A DNA stretch of 64,000 nt from Porites lobata. Its lineage: Eukaryota; Cnidaria; Anthozoa; Scleractinia; Poritidae. The notes beneath the pieces are model-generated. The model did no database searches. It worked only from the letters and a program-made list of their open reading frames with translations, and had not been told where the DNA came from. Below are positions 1-11,879 of the stretch, piece by piece. Numbering within the stretch: the first letter of the stretch is position 1; the number at the start of each line of letters is the position of its first letter. The translations under genes and the position numbers were made by a program. The stretch lies in contig CALNXK010000107.1 in assembly GCA_942486035.1 (NCBI GenBank), forward strand, positions 1,162,501 to 1,226,500. The letters run 5' to 3'.

Positions 1-409
1 CTCTCGTGCACATTTCTCTGCACCCAATCCCAAGTTCAAAATGTTTATCTCCTTCTGAACACTACACAGTTTCTAAAAGCTTGCCTTAAGAATTTGATTG
101 TATTTATATGAGCAATCTTTCTTTACTCATATTATTCCTAATTCTCGTCAACTGTTTTAACCTCACAACATGAAAGATTCCCAGTGTATGTTTTCAAAAA
201 GCCCTTCAAATCTACCTCATCACTTAGGCAGGAAAAAGCAATTTAAATTTGAATCACAAAGAAATTTGAACTGTCTTTGTTTATCCCTGCAGCATAGCCA
301 AATGCAACAAAAATAAAGAATGGGAATTTAAAAATCGAAATTCCAAAACTTTGTTTCATGAGGCCAATTTCCCTATTTGAGTCAAATTTTCAAGCATGTA
401 TTTGTTACA

Positions 410-985
410 GGTCAAAATTAAATTCAGGTTAAATTTTTTTAAACCTAGATTAACACGGAATCCAACAGGGAATTGAGAAATTGTAATTTTCAGTGGACAA
501 AAACTTTGTACCAGAATAATTTAAGCAATATCGCATTCTTTTTTACCTTTTTCAAGGGCTATAGATGTAATAAGTTATCTGTAATAACACCAAAGAGAGT
601 TTCTAATGGGAGCCCGGAAAACAAATGTCAAATTTCACAAAATGATGTCTTACACATGAAATTTTCACAATTTTACCTGTGTTTTCACAATTCTAGTGAA
701 ATTTGATATTTATCTTCCCAGGATCCCATGAGAGGTAGTCATTGGTGTTATTACAGATAATAAATTATATCTATAGCCCTTAGAAGAATGTAAAAAAGAG
801 TGCAGTATTACTAGTTTAAATTATTCTGGTATAAGGTTTTTGTCCACTGAAAGTTGAAATTACTCAATTTGCTGATGGATTCTGTCTCAATTCCTTATTT
901 CCTTTGTATCCTAGGAGACAAAGGAAATTGAGAATCAACCTCAGGTTTAAAAAAATTTTAATGGGAATTTTATTTTGGCCTTCAA
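410..985. repeat. Foldback element, family F1 (copy 1)
   Basis: A long imperfect inverted repeat. The left arm (about 410-620) reads back as the right arm (about 735-985), including the shared stretch around 'ggacaaaaacttt' and its reverse complement 'aaggtttttgtcc'. The same sequence recurs at 45196-45856. The open frame at 473-706 lies inside the arms and is not a gene. Flanking DNA at about 310-410 is weakly repeated in direct orientation at about 1095-1180. Confidence 0.75.
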
Positions 986-1689
986 CATAATTATTCATAA
1001 AGCCCTAAGTCTATCTCAACACTGCAGCAGGGAAGAACAATATATTATTTAAAATTTCCTTACACCATGGCCAAAAGTAAAGAAAAATATATTGAAAATT
1101 CTTAATTCAAAATTCTAAAATTTTGTGTTTGCTGAGGCTAATTTCCTCATCCTGGTCAAATCTGGAGTGTTTTTCTTGTAATGTGAAAAAAAAACTACCT
1201 CTTGGAAGTATATGAAGAAAACTACATCTAGTAAAAATTTCATCAGGAACCCTGAACATCAAAAGTAAAGCTGCCAAATTTAGTTGCAGTGTTGAGTCAG
1301 AAAAAAAGAACAAATTGGAAAACGAGACCTGACGCTTAATCTGAACACTGAAGTTATTTCACAGTGACAAGACATATAAAACGGCTTAAAAATTTTATAC
1401 TGACAATGTAGCACTGCAAACCCGAGCAAGTGTCTTTAACTGCCAGGAAAAAAAAGGTTTATATGGCTTAATATTGAGAGACAGCTAAGAGCACTACGTC
1501 TTCAGTATGGGATGCAATCAGTCATTTCTGAAATATTTTTTCATCTGAGGAAATCACCTGTCTTTTCATTGAGAGTTGAGGATGAGCAAGAGATATTTGA
1601 AATGCACTCAACAAGTAGAAATTTGTAAACAGTCAGACATGTAATCTACTTCAATTTAGTTACAATTTAAGATAATACAGTCATCCAAA

Positions 1690-2770
1690 CAAATTCAGGC
1701 AGATAATGATTCAGTTAGTGAAGACATTCTGTCCTTTCATGAGCCAACCAGTGTGTAACTCAGTGGATAGTGCTGCCAATCATTATTTCTCAGTCATTAA
1801 AGGAGTGAGTGCCACCAGCCACCTAGCTGTAACCCTACCTAGTATGTGTACTTTTCTCAGTCAACCACTTGTTAATTTAATTGATAGAGCTCACGAACTT
1901 CTCTGTTGGTAAATGAGTGCCGCCATCCTGCACCTACCCCCTTCTCAGTGTGTGTCCTTTCGTGAGTCAACCAGTCTGTAAGTCAGTTGATAATGGGCAC
2001 CAACTTCTCAGTCAGTAATTGAGTGAGTGCTACAATCCCTACCCCTACCTCCTACCCAGTGTGTGTCCTTTTGTCAGTCAACCAGTCTGCTAGTCAGTTG
2101 AAAGAACTCACCAACTTCTCAGTCAGTAAATAAGTGAGTGTCAGCCCATCAGTTTAATAAAAAATTGGTCGTTCCTATCAGTTAATTGATCAACTGCCAA
2201 TTTAAACTATCAGTCAACTGGTCAGACCATCACTAAATCATTAGTCGTTGGGTCAGTCAGTCTTCTCTCTGTTAATTGATCAGCCAATTAAAAATGTCAC
2301 TCAACCAGTCAGTCTATGATAAGTGAATCAGTCACTACATCAGTCTGTCTTTTATCAGTTAATTGATCAACTGGCAATTCAAACTATCAGCCAACTGGTC
2401 AGACCATCACTTAATTATTAGTCGTTTGATCAGTCTCTCTTTTCTCAGTTACAGTAATTGATCAACCAATCAAAAATATCAGTCAAACCAGTCAGTCCGC
2501 CAGTTTATTATTAGTCAATTGGTCAGTCTGTCTACAATCAGTCAACCAGTCAGTCTATCAGTTAACCATTCACTAGGTCAGTCTGTAGACCTCATTTTAG
2601 CCTATTGGTCCACCACTAAAAAATAATTATCAGTCATCTAGTCAGCCCCTCGGTTAATGACACAGCAGGTCAGATACTTGAGGTCAGTAAGTTTGTCACT
2701 GAGCAGAAACAGCAAGTTAGTTGGTCTGTCAGTCAGCCATTCATCCACAGTCATTGAATTATCAGGGTTA
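1690..2770. repeat. Degenerate CAGT/CAGTCAACCAGT satellite
   Basis: More than 1 kb is built from decayed 'cagtcaaccagtctgt' and 'cagttaattgatcaac' motifs that return every few tens of bases. It is probably an aged expansion of the tetranucleotide repeat seen cleanly at 3541-3900. No coding potential. Confidence 0.7.
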
Positions 2771-2832
2771 GTCAGAACATCAACCACCAAATAATGGCAA
2801 GTGTATTGATCATGTATCCAGATACTCAGTAC

Positions 2833-3232
2833 AGGGTTCGTACTCTTTTAAGCTCTTCAAATTCCAGGACTTTCCATGACTTTTTCCATGACCTTTTTAA
2901 GTTTTCCATGACCTTAGGTTTAACTGCCACTTTTTACAAATTTTGAAGCTTTTGTGTTTTAGGGTATTTTTTACCTTAAACATTTTAACAGACACCAACT
3001 CTGGTGTCCACCTAAATTAATGTGTGCCATTTGCGCTGTTCAATCACTTCTCCCTATCTTACATTGTTCTTACTTTGTCATCTGCAGTAACTAATCTACC
3101 AAACAAAACTTACATTTTTCATGACTTTTAAGGACCAACAATAAAATTCCAAGACTTTCCAGGCCTGGAAAATGAAATTCTTAAATTCCATGACTATCCA
3201 GGTTTTCAATGACCCGTATGTACCCTTTTACA
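2833..3232. mobile_element. Short TIR element with 'tccatgac' subrepeats
   Basis: The left end 'agggttcgtac' and right end 'gtatgtaccct' are imperfect inverted copies. Inside are repeated 'ttccatgactt' motifs on one side and 'tccatgactatccagg' on the other. It looks like a non-autonomous DNA transposon. I could not find a convincing target-site duplication. Confidence 0.5.
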
Positions 3233-3540
3233 GACTGAATGTTTGTAAACCAGGCTTGGCTTCAGTTAGTCAGTCATGATTCACCCAACCAATGACGCTG
3301 GCAGTGAGCCAAGCACTTAGTAACTAGCTATTAAGGCCACAACTATACACGTAATTACATCTGTAAAACTGTCAGTTATGCATACTGACGATTCAATAAT
3401 AACCAGTCTGTTTTCATTATGGTCTCAGTGGTTAGTTAAACTTGGTAGTGGTCAAGCTTACACCCCAGGCAAGACTTCACAAAAGATCATAATTATCATG
3501 TTGCAGGCAAATGTTTAGTCAGCTGAGTACTGTCTATTCT

Positions 3541-3905
3541 GACCATTCTGTGGGTCAGTCAGTCACTCACTCACTCACTCACTCAAGCAGTCAGTCAGGA
3601 AAGCAGGTAGTCAGTCAGCCAGTTAGTCAGTCAGTCAGTCACTCAGTCAGTCAGTCAATCAGGCAGGCAGGCAGTCAGTCAGTCAGTCAGTCAGGCAAGC
3701 AGGCAGGCAGCCAGTTTGTCAGCTAGGCAGGCTGGCAAGCAAGCAGGCATGCAGGCAGGCAGTCAGTCAGTCAGGCAGGGCCAGGCAGGCAAGCAGTCAT
3801 TCAGTCAGTCAGTCTGTCAGGCAGACAGTCAGTCAGTCAGTCAGTCAGTCAGTCAGTCAGCAGTCAGGCAGATGGGCAGTCAGTCAGTCACTCTTCCTCA
3901 GAAGT
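3541..3905. repeat. CAGT tetranucleotide microsatellite with CAGG variants
   Basis: Almost uninterrupted (agtc)n with patches of (aggc)n. The Ser/Gln/Val-rich open frames across it (3511-3928) are produced by the simple repeat and are not called as genes. Confidence 0.9.
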
Positions 3906-4276
3906 CAGTACTGGTACAGATGAATTAAGTCTGTTGACTAACAGTCCTTAACTTTTCAAACCGATGAAAGAGTTCATCATGCAATAACTAACTTAGTTAT
4001 TGCATTGTACACTGTAGATTACATGTCAGAGCTTATCACTTCCAGCAGGACTTAGCTTAACAGCCGATGCGCACATGGACAAAGAAAATTTGTGCAAATC
4101 CAGGATTAACATCAACTCTAAATTTTCAACGCCTTGTGTAGGATGATAACAAATACACCTTTAGATCTAATTAACCTTGTCTGAAACAAATTGACCTAGT
4201 TTGAAACAAATTGACCTAGGTTGAAAACAGATTGACCTAAGAAAGAAATTAACCTACTACGTATATAACTGTTTAG

Positions 4277-5040
4277 TATTATTATTATACTAAAACATTG
4301 GATAGTGTTTTTTGAGTGCTCTGATTGGCTACTCAATCAGTGAATATCCTGCACTTCTCACTGATTCACCTCCAGTTCCTCCAAGCAAGCGACCCCAAAC
4401 TCGTGCCCAACTTGCTTAAAATGCGAGCAAAATGCCTTCCCGGTTTGCTACCGTAACAAACAAAGAAATTTCACTACTAATCAAGCAAGCAGTTCCTGAA
4501 ATACATGAAGAAGGTGACGAGGTTCGGTTTGGAAGTTTTGACAGGTATTTAGCTTTGTCTTTTTGACTTGAATTTATCAATAAAACTGGTGAAAAAGTTT
4601 TTTGTTTACAAACGCAAATTAAGCTTAAGTCTTGCATTACTTTATTTAGTTGACTTGTTCATAAATAAGCTTAAAACTAAATTTAATAATCTTTTTTACA
4701 GAATGATTTTAAATACAAAAAGAATTCATAACTCCTATGGAAGAAACTTCCACGCAAGAGCTAAACAAATGCCTTCAAAAGTTTTATTTGTCGGCAACAA
4801 AAAACGACGACCATGGCCATTCAGTCATCACGTGCCAAAATTGTAATCGTTGGCAACGCAACAGTAAATGAGTTAAAAATCATCATTTTTGTGCTCAATT
4901 ATCTCACTGTTTTAGTATATACTAAAACAATAATTCACCGAAGTGGAGGAGGTTGGTGGAGGATATTTACTGAGAGCGAAGTGGCCTCGGTAAATATCAA
5001 CCACCAACCACCTCCACTTCAGTGAATAATTGTTATATAT
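4277..5040 (+). mobile_element. Decayed Crypton-like (tyrosine recombinase) fragment with foldback end
   Basis: A reading frame opens at the ATG at 4432 (MPSRFATVTNKEI...) and runs to a donor-like 'acag|gtattt' at 4544. After an acceptor-like 'tttttacag' at 4701, a frame near 4740 reads MEETSTQELNKCLQKFYLSA, which resembles the N-terminal core-binding part of the Crypton/DUF3504-type recombinase proteins common in cnidarians. The two pieces are not in one frame and the catalytic domain is absent, so this is a fossil or a non-autonomous derivative. The right end (4926-5033) is a strong inverted repeat with arms about 48 nt long around 'gtggaggaggttggtgg'. 'actaaaac' occurs near both sides. The family assignment is from memory of such proteins and is moderate at best. 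Confidence 0.45.
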
Positions 5041-5059
5041 CTTGGCACTGTAGGTGGGG

Positions 5060-5340
5060 GAAACAGGGGTCCAAGCCTCCAGCCTCCCGTACCTTGCATT
5101 CCTAGTTTCTGACCCTTTTACCTTGGCTTCCTCCCTTTAGATCTTTTTTTGATTGCAAAAATAATATTAACCTCTACTTCTCCTGCTTCCCACCCATTTA
5201 CAACTCCCACCTCCCATCCTTTCCTCTTCTGCCTCCTGACCCAACACCCTCCTCCTCGCCTACTGTCCTCCCCTTCATTTTTGTGATCATTATACAAATG
5301 TAAACCATTGCCTTTGTCTGTCTTTACCAAGTGCGTCAAT
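5060..5340. repeat. Pyrimidine-rich interspersed repeat (copy 1)
   Basis: The segment around 'ggcttcctccctttag' followed by a C/T-rich tract recurs at about 52300-52440 ('aggcttcctccctttagc'). It is an old interspersed repeat; the ORF at 5118-5339 on the minus strand is incidental. Confidence 0.5.
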
Positions 5341-5870
5341 TAGCAATGAGTTTAGCCAGAAGAACATTAAGTGCACGCATTATAATTTACCCTAGTTCTC
5401 CACCATTGCTATACACTGGTGTCTCTTATTTACTTGTCCAAACGATGCCTGGATCTGCTGAGGTGTTGCATCTTTATCAACAATAATATTGCTCTCTGTG
5501 GTTTCTGTTTGGAAGTAATCAACATTTAAACTATTTGAGAATTTCCCACGGTTATTCAGGCAAAAATATTGATGTCTTGTGGCATTGAAAATACTTGAAA
5601 TGGATCAGAAATAACCATTCCCCATCATGAAAGATCATTGGGGATTCTAAGCTGGGGAACGGAGACCACAAACGCCAGCCTAAACAGCTGTCATTGTTAA
5701 AGCATCACATCACAGTTTAAGCTCTGTAAATCTGTTTTGAATTGGTATTTTTTGGTTATTAGACTTTTTAACTTTTATTACTTGTACATGTATTAAATAA
5801 ATGTTTTTATCTTTTTATATTTACAATAATAATAATAGTAATAAAAACAACAACAATAATAATAATATTG

Positions 5871-6042
5871 TTATTATTATATACCACTTACTAACCTCGT
5901 CTGCTTGGTCATTACAGGGAAATCTTTGACCAAGGCCTTGATGCATTGACCAAGCAATAGTGACAATAAATCAAGGCTGAAGTCTGAGATTTCTCTGTAA
6001 TGTCCAAATGGATGAGGCTAATAAGTTATTTATTATATGGCT
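5871..6042. repeat. MITE-like inverted repeat
   Basis: The left arm 'attacagggaaatctttg' and surroundings (5871-5935) match the reverse complement of 5985-6042 over about 55 nt with mismatches. AT-rich simple sequence (aat)n borders it on the left. Confidence 0.6.
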
Positions 6043-8420
6043 TTTTTAGTGCTATTCTTAAAATGAATACAATAAATAAACACTGAAAGTAATTTTAACA
6101 TCTGTGCACAAGAGGTCATTCAATTCAAGGTCATGTTCACTAAACCACAACGATCCTCACGATGTGATCAATTAAAACCAATAACTGGTCAGTGGATAAT
6201 TAAAAAACACATCACATCGATCCATTGGACACTTGAGCCTGTGATACAGTCATGTGACAGTGCTCAGTTACTCTTTTTTTACAGCTGTCAATTGGCCGTA
6301 ACATCGATGTCCACAATCAAGTTAAACCCATATTATATATGCCTTTTGGACACCTAGCTAGTAATGCCTAGCCATTACAAGAAAATATTCCCTACTTAAC
6401 AGCCAATCGCAGCATGCACACTGTTGTAGCCATATAACATTATTTATTGACAATACACCAACTCTGGTCAGCTTACCCCTATTGACCTCATTCTGACCCT
6501 CCTCACCAACACCCTCTAAAATCACAGGAAATGAACTGATGACTAGAACTAACAAGAAAGCTCTTACAGAGGAATTCAGTCTCGCTTGCTTGGTGATTAG
6601 ATCGAGAAATGAGAAGGCAATTAATTCTGCACGAAACAGGATTTACTTGCTAAAGGTTTTTTACTTCTTACTTTATCGACGTCGATACTTTTTATTTGTT
6701 TCTGAATTGATTTAGTATGCGTGTTAGCGATGACCGGAAATACACTGTCACAGGCTATATGCGTGCATGAATACACGAAAATTCAAGGGCTCGATTCCAG
6801 AGAAATTACATCACTGCCAAAGATAAAAAAAGTTATTTACATTGCGCAATATTTCAATCATTGCCGAAAATAAACTGCATGCTCATCACAAGAGCCATTT
6901 GCATATAATGAAAGTTTACAACACCCAACCATCGCAGTTTTGCTAATTAAGATTCTTCTTTTTGTCGACCACTCAGTAGTGCTCACTTGTTCCAAAGTAA
7001 TCAACACTTTGAAGTGACAGAATTCATGAACCGACAAGTTTCGGAAAAGCTCTAAATTTAATCTTTCCTAAGCTTTCTTCGCAAAACATGTGTGGCTTCG
7101 ATCACACAACGATTCTTGGCTCCAGTTTCCACAGTTAGCTCAATAGTCCAGTTTCGAATTAAAAATTACCGCTGAAAACAAACATTAAAGGGACATTTGT
7201 ACAGGGTTAGCCTCGACATAAAGTAAAATATTCAGAAATTCCAGCAAGTAAGTGTTTGAAATTTGAATATACACAATAGACAGAGTAATAAACAGGTCTT
7301 TTTCTCGTTGGAATTTGTGAATATATTACTTCAGAAGGAGGCTATGCCTGTAAAAAATGCGTGACTCTTCACTTCTTAAATTCAGCGCTCATAGCGAACT
7401 CAAAACTGGACTATCGGTATTGTAGAGGTCAAGGGTTCGAATCCCATACAAGCCAGAATTTTTTCCGGCTTTCTTTTCACAACTGCAAAAGTTGTGTCTT
7501 TAACTGCAACGATCTAATTTTATATAATTCTTCACCCTGCAGTTCCAATATATGAATTATTCATAACTACATCAATAGTTATTATTGTTGGATGACTTGT
7601 TGGATATCATGAACGTATCAGTGATGATCACTATAGTACATGTAACCCCACGCACCCATGCAAACTCAAAATTGAATATGATACTAATCAGCCCCACAAC
7701 CACCCACATTCATCTCCTTTTTCCTAGAGTGAAAATTTCAACCAGGGACAAATACCCCTGTGTGGACCGCAATGAGTAAGCAGCAAACTTCAGGCAAAAA
7801 CACTCTACTATGCACTTTAAGCAATCATAAAAAAGAGAAGCTAAACTTCAGAAAATACCCGGCCACTTCTTTGCATATCATTGAATAACAAAAGTGCCTA
7901 TTGTGTTAAACCTCGTTCTTTAACGCGTTCCGACAAATGTAAATGATGTGGCCAGGTAATCTGAAGTTGCTCCCAAAAGAGATATCATGTTTTAGTTGAA
8001 TCATCGTCGCTAAAAAAGTCCTACAAATAATCATTACAAACCTTGAAACTCGAGGAAAATGAAGCACAACCATGGCCGCTGGCCGCCATCTTTAAATTTT
8101 GTTTAGTCCCCTCTCTTTTCGTTCAAAACAAACGTGGGGAGAGTGGGGACGAAGTTTGCGTGCGATTCCCTCGCGCGCGGATCGCGCGCGAGAGCGGCCA
8201 AAACGCTTCCTACGTACGCTGGCAACGAAAAAGGTGATGAAGCTCGGTTTTTGATCTTTTGCGCTGATAAAGAGGTGTTATGAGAAAGAAACGCCACAGA
8301 AGTATGAGTAACTGTGAATATAATGAAATAAATATGTGAACTGCGCATAGGAGACAGAGAGGATGTGGGTGTGTCGCCCGCACTATGCTCAAACTAATTG
8401 GGTTGGAAAGAAACCAAAAA
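6043..8420. other. No gene seen
   Basis: Only short incidental frames. A B-box-like 'gggttcgaatccc' at about 7432 may mark a decayed tRNA-derived SINE. A short CG-rich palindrome around 'gcgcgcggatcgcgcgc' lies at about 8174. Nothing else could be supported. Confidence 0.5.
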
Positions 8421-8424
8421 ATAA

Positions 8425-8510
8425 TTAAGCCTGACTGGTATTCGAAGCCAAGCGTTTACGATGACTGGATTTAAAGCTCTACCCAATTGAGCTAATAAAG
8501 ACAACTGTAT
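8425..8510 (-). repeat. tRNA-like sequence (tRNA pseudogene or SINE head)
   Basis: On the minus strand the segment has an A-box-like 'ttagctcaattgggtagagc', an anticodon-arm-sized middle and a B-box-like 'ggcttcgaatacca'. The spacing is right for a tRNA, but the acceptor stem does not pair well, so a functional gene is unlikely. I did not assign an anticodon. Confidence 0.4.
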
Positions 8511-8989
8511 AGTAGGTTAGAGCAAGCCCCCAAAAGTCCACAAACAATTTGAAACTGAATTGCTGAATTATACTGTTGGTATTTACTGCCGAGGACGTTT
8601 TTATGAGTTACTATGGTTAGGGGAAACGGGTCGTTTCTAAACAACACCGCCCCGATTCAAATCACTTCGATATGAACTTAAGCAGTGAAGACAGAACAAT
8701 TTCAATCACTTACAGTTATAAAGTATAGTTCGCGCCGGAACAAGAAACACCAGGAGCCTCCTGGAAGCACATACTATTTATGGGGTAAATGAGGTAATAC
8801 CAAAACTGAGTGCCACCATTGCTTTTTTTTCAATTCTTCTCCTTCTTTTCTGCTCTCTTTTAATTGAAGATACTCTGAGTTGAAATAAGGTGCCTGTTTC
8901 AAGGAGTTGGCGAGAGAGTTGGGTAGGAGAAGTGTGGGCGCGAGGTAGAGAGGGGCGCTCCATTCTCAAATCGGAAATCCCAAATATCT

Positions 8990-9180
8990 ACAGTTTGTTC
9001 AAACAAAATATAAAATCGTGTAATGCTAAGCAGCGAAGGCAACGCCGGAGAACGGTGAAAAACAACAATAGGTCTAATTAGCAAAACGGCAACTTTGCAC
9101 GTGCAGCACACTTTTTTTGTACATTTCTTTGCCGTTGTTTTGCACGACTACAACGTGAAACTTCCACAAACTTTTTATTG
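8990..9180. repeat. Interspersed repeat R1 (copy 1)
   Basis: The stretch from 'gtttgttcaaacaaaata' to 'cgacgtgaaact'-like sequence recurs in part at 9685-9765 and at about 37640-37980 ('ctgcacgtgcatcacgctttt'). It is a dispersed non-coding repeat of unknown class. Confidence 0.55.
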
Positions 9181-10860
9181 AGGAAATGTCGTACCTGTTC
9201 TCGTTCACTTTTTTCTTCACTGTTGCTCATTTTCTCCTTGCATTAGTGGCCGCTAGCATTTCTCATTTTGTCACCGCCGCTACAAAATTTTCATGTTGTT
9301 CTTCCAACAAAAAAAATGTCTCCTTTGTTTTTTATCTCTTCCTCTAGATCTCTGTCGCACTTTTTCTGGTTGAGTTTCTCTGGCCTGCCGCCTACTTTCT
9401 CTTTTTCTCTGTCTTTCTCCTGCTCTATATTCCAAATTTGTGGACATGAAAATTGATTTAAGCTTAATTCTTTAGACAACTCGAATACAGAAACAATTTG
9501 CGCTTTCCGTTTTCGTCTTTGTTGACTCTTTAGCTGCCTCTTTACAAGATGCGGGTGGCTATGCGATTTCCTGCCAAAATAACCTTGGTATGCCTGTGGT
9601 GCGGACGGACGGTCGGTTGGTGTACGGTCACGTTAATATGTAGATTTAACCAGGGCTAAAAGCGAAGGTCTCGATAGTATTTATAGTTTGTTCAAAAAAA
9701 TATATAAACTCGTGCAATGCTAAGCGGCTAAGGCAACACCGGAGAGCCCACCGGAGAACGTAAATGGTCCTAAGACGCGAACGCATAGTACGCATGCGTT
9801 AATTTTTGGCGGGAAAATTATCGCTTGCCCCGCGGTGGATTGGCGGGGAAAAATTGTTGACAAATTACAACGCGTTTTCGTTTCCTTGTCTATTCTGGTT
9901 TATTTTTCTCTTCGCTCAAATACAATGAACACGCCGTTAAAGGTAAAAAGAAACACTTGGTCTATCGCGGAGGAAAAATGGTTTTTGTTGTAATGTAAGG
10001 AGAAGACGATAACAGACCTCCTGGACAAATGCGTGACATCTGCTGGTGTAAGTAGATCCTTTTAACTTTAAACTATCACAATTTATATGTGCTAATCAAT
10101 TTGATATCTTCGTATTATAAACTTACACTTTAAAAGTAAGTTTAAGTATACAGAACACTTAGGTAAGACATGCTCGTATAAATGGTTCAGTCCGCATTAG
10201 GGTTGCCATACCTGTTGATTGAGTTATTTTACATTGGTATGCCTGTTGTGCGGACAAAACAGACAATCGAATAAACTTAGCAAATATCAATTAATGCGTG
10301 GCCCTCTCCCCTTAAATGTGCAGTTTTTTATTTATTTATTTATTTCCTTTGCTCGGTTATTTTTTCATCGGTTAAAAGATAAAACCTATTGAGCTGAATA
10401 AAGTAGTTTTAACAGCTTACTGTAAAAGTATTTTACGTTCTAAGAAACTAGAGCACAAAAAACAATTATTACCCAGTGGATAAGTTGTCTTACTACACTG
10501 CCCAGGTTATGTCCTCAATGAGTTCAGAAAACGTACACAAACTTATGCGTTTACAGTTGCCTAACAGGTGACGATATTTATCCATGGCTCTGGATCCACG
10601 CCCTAGATTGTTTACGAGATCATTCACGATCGGTCACAAGGGGATAAGAGCCGTAAACGCGGAAGTTTGCGTGTTTTACACCGCGTTTTACAAAGGACTC
10701 GTGACTGGTGTGTTGGTTTTAACAGGAACTATATATTCTTTTTATCTGGAGTTATGATGGACCGGCCATACGTACACGCAGCCTGTTTCAGACGCCCGCG
10801 CCCTAATTTTTCGCCCTCTCCCCACCATCTGAACGCCTGGAACAGGCTAACGTACATGCC
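9180..10860. other. No gene seen; second R1 fragment at 9685-9765
   Basis: AT-rich DNA with a decayed R1 copy. Short open frames on both strands lack any recognisable protein. Confidence 0.5.
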
Positions 10861-10870
10861 AACTTTTTAC

Positions 10871-10955
10871 AAGTCTGAAATGTCATGCGTCTCCACCACC
10901 TTAGTAACCGTGGAGGGCGCGGGTTAGGGGGTGGAGACATGTGACATTTCAGACT
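10871..10955. repeat. Short foldback element
   Basis: 'agtctgaaatgtcatgcgtc' at the left is mirrored by 'gacatgtgacatttcagact' at the right, with the 'ctccacc/ggtggag' core also paired. Confidence 0.7.
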
Positions 10956-11339
10956 AACGTTTTACTAGTTTCTGACTTTTTTCCGGGCCCGTACGAAAAG
11001 CGTAAAAAAAAATCCGCCTGAATAACATGCGCGACATAACAACTTTATAAACGAGAGAGGGGTGACTGTGTTGTTGAACCACTCCGCGAGTCATTGTGAC
11101 ATCAAATACCAACTTAGCCAGTCATTTCTTATGAGAAGCCCCCTCCCTCCTGACTTCTATTAAGTCATGGGATATCTCAACAAATACTGTCAATACTCCA
11201 TTGGTACTCAAATCCAGAGTGGACAGATTCTACTTTTTTCCAACTATAACTTGACCAATTTCTAAAAATGGTAGAATGTAAACTTAATTCTTTAATAAGC
11301 CAGATGAAAAAGGCCTACATATTCTAAGTTCATACCCCT

Positions 11340-11460
11340 TTAGTTATGGTAATAATCTTAGATAGATCGTTTTCCCTCTATTTCCAGTTCACTGTCAACG
11401 GCGATGTCGATCGCTAGTCCCGGGTTCCAGTCCTCGCAGCCCCATGTTTTTTTAAGTCAT
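11340..11460 (-). pseudogene. Second fossil of a B4GALNT terminal exon
   Basis: On the minus strand this reads TWGCEDWNPGL... then ...ELEIEGKR, a stop, and DYYHN. This parallels the WGGENW...LKIERKR...HYYH region of the better preserved exon at 11547-11873, only about 100 nt away. It is a heavily decayed direct duplicate of the acceptor-side catalytic exon. Confidence 0.6.
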
Positions 11461-11546
11461 GTGAATCCTCTATCCTTTTCTTGTTGGTATATAAGTACTT
11501 CGTTCTTTCTTTTATTTCGATTCTAGATGAAGCTTATTTATGTATT

Positions 11547-11873
11547 TCAGTCCAGTTTTTCACTGGTTGAAGTTGCTTGATTCCACATTCCCGCTTTAGT
11601 GTGATAGTAATGGCAAATCCACGGACATCGTTTTCGTTCTATTTTTAGTCCACCCTTGACGACGCCGTCGATTATGTTCCAGTTCTCTCCGCCCCATGTT
11701 TTCTTGTTGAAAAAATCCTTTGAGAATCCTCCAAAGTTGTCCCAGTTCTGTTTATACATTGCTACTATGCCATAGCTCATAAGATACCAGTCTCCTTTGG
11801 GCAATGCGCTACTCCCACCACAATTTTAAAACACCATTTGAGGAGCGCAAACCGTCTTTCCTTGAAAGCAGTG
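11547..11873 (-). pseudogene. B4GALNT3-like: B4GALNT3-like terminal catalytic exon, dead copy 1
   Basis: Reads minus from an acceptor 'gttttag' into HCFQGKTVCAPQMVF, then an in-frame stop, then NCGGSSALPKGDWYLMSYG...WGGENWN...GGLKIERKRC...HYYHTKAGMWNQ. The W-G-G-E-N/D-W and H-x-Y-H...GMWN signatures belong to the chondroitin-GalNAc-transferase type catalytic domain (Pfam CHGN) of B4GALNT3/4. The stop just before the NCGG segment and three more in the preceding exon (13629-14148) argue for a pseudogene. It is the most complete C-terminus of this family in the window. The homologous exon at 32410-32695 is more damaged. Confidence 0.8.
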
Positions 11874-11879
11874 CTAAAA

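Noticed and set aside
3511..3928. Ser/Gln-rich open frames across the CAGT repeat
   Set aside because: They are the translation of a tetranucleotide repeat; no start context, splice sites or domain.
8425..8510. Functional tRNA gene
   Set aside because: A- and B-box-like motifs are present but the acceptor stem does not pair, so it is kept only as a tRNA-like repeat.
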